The notes under the pieces: generated by a model
Database searches by the model: none
What the model saw: the letters and a program-made list of their open reading frames with translations, nothing else
Told to the model about the DNA's origin: nothing
Part shown: in pieces, positions 1 to 4,934 of the stretch
Layout of the letters: each line of letters starts with the position of its first letter
Numbering within the stretch: the stretch's first letter is position 1
Translations under genes and position numbers: made by a program
Assembly (NCBI GenBank): GCA_015492395.1
Contig: WGFD01000055.1
Span: 1-6,040 of the forward strand
DNA length: 6,040 nt
Reading direction: 5' to 3'
Source of the DNA: Deltaproteobacteria bacterium
GTDB lineage: Bacteria > Desulfobacterota > GWC2-55-46 > S146-70

Positions 1-765
1 ATGATAGGCGGTTTTTCCATCTCTGCTTTCCCTCTCTTCAGCGGCTTTGTGAGCAAATCCATGATAGTCTCCGCCGCCGCTTATGACCACAGGGCGGTTG
101 TTACTCTCATTATGACCATGTCCGCCGCGGGGACGTTCCTCTCCACCACCCTGAAGCTGCCATACTACATGTTCTTCGGTAAGGACTCCGGGATAAAGGC
201 CAAGGAGCCGCCCCTGAATATGATCTTCGGGATGGGGATAGCCGCGTTCCTGTGCATAGCTATAGGCGTATTCCCTGGCACGTTCTACTCCGTGCTGCCT
301 TTCGCCGCGTCCTATGAGCCCTACACGGGAGACCACATAACCGCGTCCCTCGGCATCCTTATGTTTACGGCGCTGGGCTTCTTCCTGCTGCTCAAGACCG
401 TGGCCCCTCACCGCACTGTCAGTGTGGACATCGACTGGTTCTACAGGAAGGGGGCGGCGCTGTTTATGCGGCTGGTCGATAACCAGATCTGCAAGTTCGG
501 TGAAGAGCTTGCCCGGTTCTTCTTCCTACTGCTTCCTTCCTTCCTCGTATGGGTGACCAGGAACCCCTTGGCAGCATTGAAGATCTTATGGGATACGCTC
601 CTTTTGCAGTTCCATGGATACCGGAAGAGAGCGGAGCTAAGGGTGAGGATGCAGAGAGAGAAGGACATATATCCAGGTGATGTGATAAAGCACTGGCCCA
701 TAGGTCTGACGGTGCTGTGGGTAGCGGCCTTCCTCTTGACCTGCCTCTTGATATACTATGTATGA
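1..765 (+). CDS. C-terminal part of a proton-conducting antiporter subunit (MrpD/NuoL/NuoN superfamily), 5' end outside window
   Basis: The frame is open from the first base and its first ATG is probably internal: family members have about 450-600 residues and only 254 are visible. Residues 3-19 (GGFSISAFPLFSGFVSK) match the conserved mid-protein segment of proton-pumping antiporter-like subunits, often written GLPP.SGF.SK. Hydrophobic segments lie at about 3-27, 32-58, 73-98, 113-134 and 232-252. Between the last two is an amphipathic stretch (about 147-205) preceded by DIDWFYRK (143-150), a sequence typical of MrpD-like and related Na+/H+ antiporter subunit D proteins. The product would sit in the cytoplasmic membrane and move H+ or Na+ as part of an Mrp antiporter, a membrane-bound hydrogenase or a complex-I-like assembly. 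Which complex cannot be decided without upstream genes. It ends with TGA and converges on the next gene across 55 bases that hold no convincing terminator. Confidence 0.85.
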   Translation: MIGGFSISAFPLFSGFVSKSMIVSAAAYDHRAVVTLIMTMSAAGTFLSTTLKLPYYMFFGKDSGIKAKEPPLNMIFGMGIAAFLCIAIGVFPGTFYSVLPFAASYEPYTGDHITASLGILMFTALGFFLLLKTVAPHRTVSVDIDWFYRKGAALFMRLVDNQICKFGEELARFFFLLLPSFLVWVTRNPLAALKILWDTLLLQFHGYRKRAELRVRMQREKDIYPGDVIKHWPIGLTVLWVAAFLLTCLLIYYV

Positions 766-820
766 TGCCTGTATTTATTATGGGCGGTCGATGCCTCAGT
801 GCGGCTTTATTTTCGACTTT

Positions 821-1225
821 TTACAAGATCATCATGAAATCACCTGAAACTATCTCGTAAAGTCCTTTTGTATGCCTGTTATATATGTATACCCAGGCCC
901 TGACGGCTGCTTTGCCTGCTAGTCTTATCATGGCCTCTTCTCTGGTATATTCTGTCGGTTGTGGGTACGAACCGGAACAGCCTTCATATTCATTCAGGCC
1001 GGCAAGAAGGGGCCGGCTGTTGTTGAGCCGGTATACCTCTCCGTGGACGATATCACGATCATCTTCGGAATTGACGGCTCCAGGGTAGTCATTCACAAGA
1101 AAGAGTTTGCCTCTGAATGTACCCTCCCGTATAAAGTCGGCATGTTTCAACAGCAGACGGCGCGCTTCATTGTCGAAGCCGTCCCGGAGTGTGCCGTAAA
1201 CGAATAGGTATTCATTTGCTTCCAT
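821..1225 (-). CDS. Gamma-glutamylcyclotransferase-family protein (GGCT/AIG2-like fold)
   Basis: This is a 134-residue soluble protein. The N-terminus carries YLFVYGTLR (residues 6-14), the phosphate/gamma-glutamyl-binding YGTL signature of the family. LNEYEG (77-82) supplies the expected catalytic glutamate, E81. A C-terminal SGDF (127-130) matches the usual SGDW end motif. Length and motif order fit small bacterial YtfP/BtrG-like members. These act on gamma-glutamyl amines or peptides, releasing 5-oxoproline, or remove a gamma-glutamyl protecting group; the substrate here is unknown. I chose the ATG at 1225: the frame extends back only to a TTG at 1288, and the extra 21 residues are not family-like. 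GAGAAG a few bases upstream could serve as a weak ribosome binding site. The gene stands alone, convergent with the antiporter gene, so context gives no pathway. Confidence 0.85.
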   Translation of the reverse strand: MEANEYLFVYGTLRDGFDNEARRLLLKHADFIREGTFRGKLFLVNDYPGAVNSEDDRDIVHGEVYRLNNSRPLLAGLNEYEGCSGSYPQPTEYTREEAMIRLAGKAAVRAWVYIYNRHTKGLYEIVSGDFMMIL

Positions 1226-1432
1226 ACGGTCTTCTCTATTGGGGGAGATGGCCTGTTTATTGTGGGTGAAGTTGAAGAAGAAAGTCAATGCATTTTTTAT
1301 CCGGCCCGGCCTGCTTTCCGCCGGTATCTACGGAATATATTTATATGGGTCTCTCTTCCCGGTGAGTCTCTTCCCTCTGTTATTAGTCATATGCCGCTAC
1401 TTCTATAGAGGTATGTAAGTAGGCCGTCAGGT

Positions 1433-1449
1433 ATTATTCATGGAATAAT
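1433..1449. repeat. Short perfect inverted repeat ATTATTC-ATG-GAATAAT
   Basis: Seven-base arms flank a 3-base centre. The arms are AT-only apart from one C/G pair, so the structure is weak as an RNA hairpin. Its near-dyad form could instead be a binding site for a dimeric regulator in the divergent spacer. No second copy was seen in the window, so chance occurrence in AT-rich DNA remains possible. Confidence 0.3.
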
Positions 1450-1500
1450 CGTTGTTTTTTATTCTCCTCTATGGTAGCCTTTTACCTATATGGCTCTTTT

Positions 1501-1529
1501 TTGTTAAGTAAATACGACTAGTTAATAGT
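1501..1529 (+). promoter_or_regulatory. Candidate sigma70-type promoter for the membrane-anchored protein gene
   Basis: TTGTTA (1501-1506; 4 of 6 to TTGACA) and AATAGT (1524-1529; 4 of 6 to TATAAT) are separated by the optimal 17 bases in an AT-rich stretch. Transcription would start near 1536, giving a leader of about 57 bases that contains the hairpin at 1542-1564. The match is moderate, and similar matches are common in AT-rich DNA. Confidence 0.25.
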
Positions 1530-1541
1530 AAGTATGCCCTT

Positions 1542-1564
1542 GGATTGGATGGATGAACCAATCC
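1542..1564 (+). repeat. Hairpin-forming inverted repeat in the probable 5' leader
   Basis: GGATTGG (1542-1548) and CCAATCC (1558-1564) are perfect 7-base complements around a 9-base loop, ending 28 bases before the ATG at 1593. There is no T-run after it, so it is not a terminator. It could modulate translation or mRNA stability of the downstream gene, or be an operator. No known riboswitch class is recognised. Confidence 0.35.
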
Positions 1565-1592
1565 GGATTATTATGGATCCTGGGTTTCGGTT

Positions 1593-2255
1593 ATGACGAA
1601 GATTTGGTACTATCTCATATTATTTCTTGTTGGGGTGGGCATAGGGGTTGGTGGGACCATGACGGCGCCGGACTATCTGTCGCCTTACCTCCCCGATATG
1701 ATACGGGGGGATACGGAGATTGTTGAGGGGGTGGTGACGGCAAAGGAACGCAAGCGTGCATGGTTGCTGATCACAGTGAATACCCCCCAAGGGGCTATAC
1801 TTTCTACATTTAAGAATAAAGTCGATGAGATAGAACTATTGGTCGAAGAGGGGGATGCAATTGAGCTTTCTCTTCACCAATATGAGCCTTTTGTAGAGGA
1901 CCCTGCGATCAAACGCGTCAGAAAGGGGGTGACACCATGGGAGATGCGCGGGAGGAAGGAGAACCTGTTGCCCCAAAGAGATAATAAGGCACCGCTGACA
2001 TTACCTGGGAAAAAGAAACATCAATCCTTCACTCCGAAGACTACGGCGCCTTTAACGTCGCCTGTCAAGCCCGGGATTAAGGAACCGGCCGATAGAGGGG
2101 TGGAAAAAGGTGGTCCTGCGCAGCCTGCCGGAAAAGAGACCAAAAAAGAGGGTAAGACTAAAGAGACAGGTGACAAAGAGAGCACGCCTGAAGAAGATAC
2201 TAAGAGAGAAGAGACTGATGTACAGAAGAAGGATAACAGGGAAAAGACCCTTTGA
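1593..2255 (+). CDS. Membrane-anchored protein with small beta-rich domain and long charged tail, function unknown
   Basis: I do not recognise this 220-residue protein. Residues 5-22 form one hydrophobic, glycine-rich helix (LILFLVGVGIGVGG), an N-terminal membrane anchor or uncleaved signal. Residues 40-110 alternate hydrophobic and charged residues, with VVTAKERKRAWLLITV followed by FKNKVDEIELLVEEGDAIELSL. This suggests a small beta-barrel, OB-like domain; the fold is inferred from pattern only. From about 113 to 220 the sequence is low-complexity, first Pro/Lys-rich and then a Lys/Glu/Thr-rich run (about 180-218), very likely disordered. The ATG at 1593 is chosen because it gives the complete membrane helix; no clear Shine-Dalgarno precedes it. 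The gene is single, converging on the HD-GYP gene with 96 bases between. The A-rich tail codons give the 3' end a different base composition from its neighbours. Confidence 0.7.
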   Translation: MTKIWYYLILFLVGVGIGVGGTMTAPDYLSPYLPDMIRGDTEIVEGVVTAKERKRAWLLITVNTPQGAILSTFKNKVDEIELLVEEGDAIELSLHQYEPFVEDPAIKRVRKGVTPWEMRGRKENLLPQRDNKAPLTLPGKKKHQSFTPKTTAPLTSPVKPGIKEPADRGVEKGGPAQPAGKETKKEGKTKETGDKESTPEEDTKREETDVQKKDNREKTL

Positions 2256-2256
2256 A

Positions 2257-2322
2257 GGTGTATATGATTGCATATCGTTTGCATTTGGACTTAATATAGG
2301 GATAGACGTCTTTGTATACACC
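2257..2322. repeat. Inverted repeat between convergent genes
   Basis: GGTGTATA (2257-2264) is perfectly complementary to TATACACC (2315-2322). Two wobble pairs and one A-T pair extend the stem inward to about 11 pairs, leaving a loop of about 44 bases. It starts one base after the stop codon at 2253-2255 and ends 29 bases before the end of the opposing HD-GYP gene. No U-tract follows on either strand, so it is not a classic intrinsic terminator. It could protect mRNA 3' ends or be fortuitous. Confidence 0.35.
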
Positions 2323-2351
2323 AGGAAGAGATGACCGAATGGAGTTGGGGG

Positions 2352-3611
2352 CTAGCCGAGTAGACGGTCTACTTCTATGTTGTACCTCTCCGGTGGGACC
2401 GCCGATACAATATTATGTGCTTCTGTCCCGGAGAGGTCAATTGTGAAAGGGCTGATATACCGGTGCTTGTCCCTGTCCAGTACCAGCAATACCTTCGGCC
2501 TCAATAGATTTCCGTGATTTACCGATACAACTACCCCGACCTCTGCCGTATCGAATTCTACAACGCTCCCTATGGGGTATATACCTAAGCACTTTATGAA
2601 CCTCTCCACGAGGTTAGGGGCAAAGTGCGTGCCTCTCCATTGATAGAGCCTCTGAAGTACATCCGAAGGTGAGAATCTATTGTGGTATACCCTCTTGCTT
2701 GTCATTGCGTCATAGACATCGACAACACCGGTCAGTATGGCGAAGGTGTGGATTTCATCGCCTTTAATACCATTTGGATATCCTGAGCCGTCGTATTTTT
2801 CATGGTGCTGGACCACGCTATATAGAGACTCCTCTCTAATACCATTGGTATCCGAAAGGATTTCCACTCCGTATTCAGGGTGTTTTTTCATGACGCCGAA
2901 CTCCTCATCCGTCAGGCGGTCCGGCTTGTTCAATATACTGTCTGGAACGTGCATTTTGCCAATATCGTGGAGAATGCAACCAACACCCAGACTGTGGAGC
3001 CTTTCTTTGTTGAATCCCATACTCCTACCCATGGCTAGACTCAATGTGCACACATTAACCGAGTGTACGAAGGTATAATTATCAAAATCCTTCAGCCTGG
3101 CCAGACTGGTCAGTGCATCACGGTTTCTGAAGATACTGTCCACCATATTACCTATAAGGTCGTTTACCTGTTCACTCTTGATGGTTTTGCCCATCCTGAT
3201 GTCGCTCATGATAGTGGTGATGATATTTTGCGCCTCTATCCTGATCTGTTTGGCATTGTTGATCTCCTCTTCGAATGGGACCGTATCCGTGACGTCGTCT
3301 GCCACTTCCATGTCCAAACTCTCCACGGAGAAAGGGGCGGCTTCTCCGTCCGTATGTAAGGGGTGTTCGATTGACTCTGTACGGTCAAAGGCCGGTGCAT
3401 CCCCTGCCGGCATCGGCGGTGGATCTCCGCCGCCTGGATGTTTTCCTTCTTCTACATATACGACGGTGAGTTCGAGCTCCTGGAACATCTTGATATCCTT
3501 TTCATTTTTGATATGGACATTATTCATGAAGAATGAGGGTTTATTGCCCTTCTCTATGCCGCATATGAGCATGCCGGGCCTTATCTCGCCGATGCCTTTT
3601 CTCTTCCTCAT
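2352..3611 (-). CDS. HD-GYP domain protein, probable cyclic-di-GMP phosphodiesterase
   Basis: The product has 419 residues and no membrane segment, so it is probably cytoplasmic. Residues 1-57 resemble the DUF3391-type N-terminal domain of HD-GYP proteins (IGEIRPGMLICG...TVVYVEEG). A Pro/acid-rich linker (about 58-118) and a helical segment follow. The HD-GYP domain spans about 180-345 with H183, HDIGK (215-219), KHPEYG (243-248), HHEKYDGSGYPNG (269-281) and DVYDAM (298-303), so every expected metal ligand and the GYP signature are present. Residues 347-403 are the usual beta-rich extension (VGVVVSVNHG...RPKVLLVLD). Such enzymes hydrolyse c-di-GMP to pGpG or GMP; activity here is inferred from intact motifs. 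The ATG at 3611 is the only start codon in frame after an upstream open stretch, yet it has a poor ribosome site; see the leader ORF at 3608-3625. Divergent transcription from the HDOD/GGDEF operon points to shared control. Confidence 0.93.
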   Translation of the reverse strand: MRKRKGIGEIRPGMLICGIEKGNKPSFFMNNVHIKNEKDIKMFQELELTVVYVEEGKHPGGGDPPPMPAGDAPAFDRTESIEHPLHTDGEAAPFSVESLDMEVADDVTDTVPFEEEINNAKQIRIEAQNIITTIMSDIRMGKTIKSEQVNDLIGNMVDSIFRNRDALTSLARLKDFDNYTFVHSVNVCTLSLAMGRSMGFNKERLHSLGVGCILHDIGKMHVPDSILNKPDRLTDEEFGVMKKHPEYGVEILSDTNGIREESLYSVVQHHEKYDGSGYPNGIKGDEIHTFAILTGVVDVYDAMTSKRVYHNRFSPSDVLQRLYQWRGTHFAPNLVERFIKCLGIYPIGSVVEFDTAEVGVVVSVNHGNLLRPKVLLVLDRDKHRYISPFTIDLSGTEAHNIVSAVPPERYNIEVDRLLG

Positions 3612-3625
3612 ACCGCTGCCAACAT
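3608..3625 (-). CDS. Possible five-residue leader ORF (MLAAV) coupled to the HD-GYP gene
   Basis: On the minus strand, AGAGAGG (3633-3639) lies 7 bases before an ATG at 3625. The six-codon ORF encodes MLAAV and its TGA overlaps the HD-GYP start as ATGA. The HD-GYP ATG itself has no good Shine-Dalgarno within range; the AGAGAGG is 21 bases away from it. This arrangement would let ribosomes terminate on the leader and restart on the main ORF. The ORF is very short, so chance is possible; the spacing and the overlap are the only evidence. Confidence 0.35.
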   Translation of the reverse strand: MLAAV

Positions 3626-3678
3626 CTGGAGGCCTCTCTATGAAACGGATCTGATTTGAATGCAGATATTGATATACT

Positions 3679-3705
3679 CTATCGGTTCCTCTGCCGAAAA
3701 ATCAA
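3679..3705 (-). promoter_or_regulatory. Weak sigma28-like promoter facing the HD-GYP gene
   Basis: Read on the minus strand, TTGATTTT (3705-3698) and ACCGATAG (3686-3679) are separated by exactly 11 bases. The sigma28 consensus is TAAAGTTT-N11-GCCGATAA, so the boxes match at 5 of 8 and 6 of 8. Transcription would start near 3672, giving a leader of about 60 bases that includes the MLAAV ORF. It is listed because the spacing is exact and a stronger copy faces the opposite way in the same spacer. Confidence 0.35.
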
Positions 3706-3728
3706 TCGTTTTCGGGTAACCGCCGCTC

Positions 3729-3755
3729 TTAACTTTTTCATCCCTTTGCCGATAT
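3729..3755 (+). promoter_or_regulatory. Sigma28 (FliA)-like promoter of the HDOD/GGDEF operon
   Basis: TTAACTTT (3729-3736), an 11-base spacer and GCCGATAT (3748-3755) match the flagellar sigma28 consensus TAAAGTTT-N11-GCCGATAA at 6 of 8 and 7 of 8 positions with exact spacing. Transcription would begin about 7 bases after the -10 box, near 3762, only some 4 bases before the ATG at 3766. That implies a nearly leaderless mRNA, consistent with no Shine-Dalgarno being visible there. Confidence 0.65.
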
Positions 3756-3765
3756 TTAACTATCT

Positions 3766-4083
3766 ATGAAGACACAAAAGATATCATTCAAACGTGCCGC
3801 TCCTGGCATGAAACTGGCCAAGCCTATAGTGAATGAGAATGGGATGACCCTGTGTGGAGCCGGAACTGAACTCACCGCGGAACTTATAGATCGTCTTTCA
3901 AAGATGGATGTGGCTAAGATAGTCGTGGAAGGACACCCCGTGGATACCGGTGAGCCTGAAAAGGGACTGGCCCAGCATATTGAAGAGCTTAACCACCGTT
4001 TCAGAAAGGTCTCGGGAGATCCGTTGTTGCGGGAGGTAAGGGATATAGTCTTACGAAGGCTGGAGGAGAGATACGGAGAGTGA
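3766..4083 (+). CDS. Small stand-alone protein resembling the N-terminal domain of HD-GYP proteins
   Basis: The product has 105 residues and is soluble. Residues 4-57 (ISFKRAAPGMKLAKPIVNEN, then GMTLCGAGTELTAELIDRLSKMDVAKIVVEG) follow the pattern of the domain often found in front of HD-GYP domains: PGM.LA.P, N.NG..L...GT.LT...I..L, then a V.VEG end. The divergent HD-GYP protein has a related segment at its own N-terminus (IRPGM...VVYVEEG). Residues 65-105 are helical and charged. There is no catalytic motif, so a sensory, scaffold or protein-contact role is inferred. The ATG at 3766 is supported because the family pattern begins right after it, although it has no ribosome site and sits about 4 bases from the predicted transcription start. 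The stop overlaps the next gene's GTG by four bases. An alternative start at 3808 would cut off the first strand of the domain. Confidence 0.8.
   Translation: MKTQKISFKRAAPGMKLAKPIVNENGMTLCGAGTELTAELIDRLSKMDVAKIVVEGHPVDTGEPEKGLAQHIEELNHRFRKVSGDPLLREVRDIVLRRLEERYGE
4062..4070 (+). promoter_or_regulatory. Ribosome binding site for the HDOD gene
   Basis: GGAGGAGAG lies 9 bases before the GTG at 4080, inside the end of the preceding gene. It supports the GTG as the start of the HDOD gene; no ATG is nearby in that frame. Confidence 0.65.
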
Positions 4084-4934
4084 AGATCGATAGGGAAGCG
4101 GTCAGAAAGCGTGTGGAGGCCTTGAAGAGTTTTCCTACACTGCCCGGTGTTTTTGAGAAGATGAGCAGACTGATGAGTGATGCGAATACCACCGCTGGAG
4201 AGATTGCCGATGTTATAGCTACAGACCAGGCCCTTTCCGCCAAGGTGCTCAGACTGGTGAATTCCGCATTCTATGGATTTCCAGGACGTATCTCCACCAT
4301 CACTCATGCCGTTATTATATTGGGATCGGATGCCCTCAAGGGTGTCATAATAAGTTCGTCAGTCTTCGATGTGATGCTCGCCAGGGGACTTTACGATCTA
4401 TGGAAGCATTCGCTGGGGTGTGCGGTGGTGTCTGGTATAATCGCCAGGAAGAAGGACTACCCTGATCCGGAAGAGGTATCGGTTGCGGGTCTGCTGCATG
4501 ATATTGGCAAGGTAATTCTGAAGATCGAACTTCCAGACGAATTCTTGTTGATAAACGATATCGCTTCAAGGGAGCAGATTTCCATAGGTGCTGCCGAAGA
4601 GGACTTCTTGGGATTCGATCACTCCGATGCCGGGAGTTGGCTCAGTCAAAAGTGGAACCTTCCGCGCAGCCTTTCCGATCCCATTACATACCACCACCGG
4701 CCCGGTTTGGCCAGGACTGCGCAAACCCCTACCGCTATAGTTCATCTCGCCGACGTTCTTATCAGGGCGATCGGATTTGGTTCCGGCGGTGACGATATGG
4801 TTCCGCAGATTGATAAAGGTGCGTGGGAGTCACTCGATATCTCTCGTTCTGCGCTGGAGGAGATTATCTGTGAGTCTGACGAAAAGCTGGAAGATACCGA
4901 GATTATTTCGGTAGATGGAGATAGCGGGACGTGA
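4080..4934 (+). CDS. HDOD domain signalling protein with preserved HD metal-ligand positions
   Basis: The product has 284 residues and no membrane segment. The HDOD domain covers about residues 8-215. Its N-terminal features are FPTLPGVFEKM (18-28), then DQALSAKVLRLVNSAFYG (49-66), the classic HDOD core, and ITHAVIILG (74-82). HDOD proteins are non-enzymatic or poorly characterised relatives of HD phosphohydrolases, used in c-di-GMP, chemotaxis and stress signalling. This one keeps H110, HDIGK (140-144), H181 in DHSDAG, H205-H206 and D225 in HLAD. These line up with H183, H215-D216, H244, H269-H270 and D301 of the divergent HD-GYP protein. Residues 230-284 are an acidic variable tail. The start is GTG at 4080, overlapping the previous TGA as GTGA with a strong ribosome site upstream. 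The stop overlaps the next gene in the same way, so the three genes are an operon. Confidence 0.93.
   Translation: MKIDREAVRKRVEALKSFPTLPGVFEKMSRLMSDANTTAGEIADVIATDQALSAKVLRLVNSAFYGFPGRISTITHAVIILGSDALKGVIISSSVFDVMLARGLYDLWKHSLGCAVVSGIIARKKDYPDPEEVSVAGLLHDIGKVILKIELPDEFLLINDIASREQISIGAAEEDFLGFDHSDAGSWLSQKWNLPRSLSDPITYHHRPGLARTAQTPTAIVHLADVLIRAIGFGSGGDDMVPQIDKGAWESLDISRSALEEIICESDEKLEDTEIISVDGDSGT
4917..4920 (+). promoter_or_regulatory. Ribosome binding site for the receiver-GGDEF gene
   Basis: GGAG lies 10 bases before the GTG at 4931, within the end of the HDOD gene. It favours the GTG that overlaps the HDOD stop codon as the true start. Translation by coupling to the upstream gene is also likely. 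Confidence 0.45.

Larger units (their letters stand above)
1226..1592. other. AT-rich intergenic region between divergent genes
   Basis: No convincing coding sequence is present in these 367 bases. The region is visibly richer in A+T than the antiporter gene, especially 1430-1535. It should hold the promoters for both the cyclotransferase gene (leftward) and the membrane-anchored protein gene (rightward). A 9-base direct repeat TCTCTTCCC occurs at 1352-1360 and 1367-1375. Two inverted repeats and one weak promoter are listed separately. No good leftward promoter was found. Confidence 0.6.

Noticed and set aside
766..820. Terminator between the antiporter and cyclotransferase genes (GCC..GGC followed by TTTATTTT)
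   Set aside because: The stem is only three pairs with no extension; not supportable.
1226..1288. Extension of the cyclotransferase gene to the TTG at 1288
   Set aside because: The added 21 residues are not family-like and the family pattern begins right after the ATG at 1225.
1491..1505. Possible sigma54 promoter beginning TGGCTC
   Set aside because: The second element falls one base out of register and lacks the GC of TTGC.
2110..2334. 74-residue plus-strand frame rich in Arg/Lys overlapping the end of the membrane-anchored protein gene
   Set aside because: It is the +1 shadow of the A-rich repetitive tail, with no ribosome site and no recognisable domain.
2359..2373. Palindrome AGTAGAC-G-GTCTACT near the end of the HD-GYP gene as a terminator
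   Set aside because: It lies inside the last codons (EVDRLL), its one-base centre makes a poor loop and no U-tract follows.
3693..3700. GCCGAAAA as a second plus-strand sigma28 -10 box
   Set aside because: The -35 position at the correct 11-base spacing reads ATACTCTA, only 2 of 8 to consensus.
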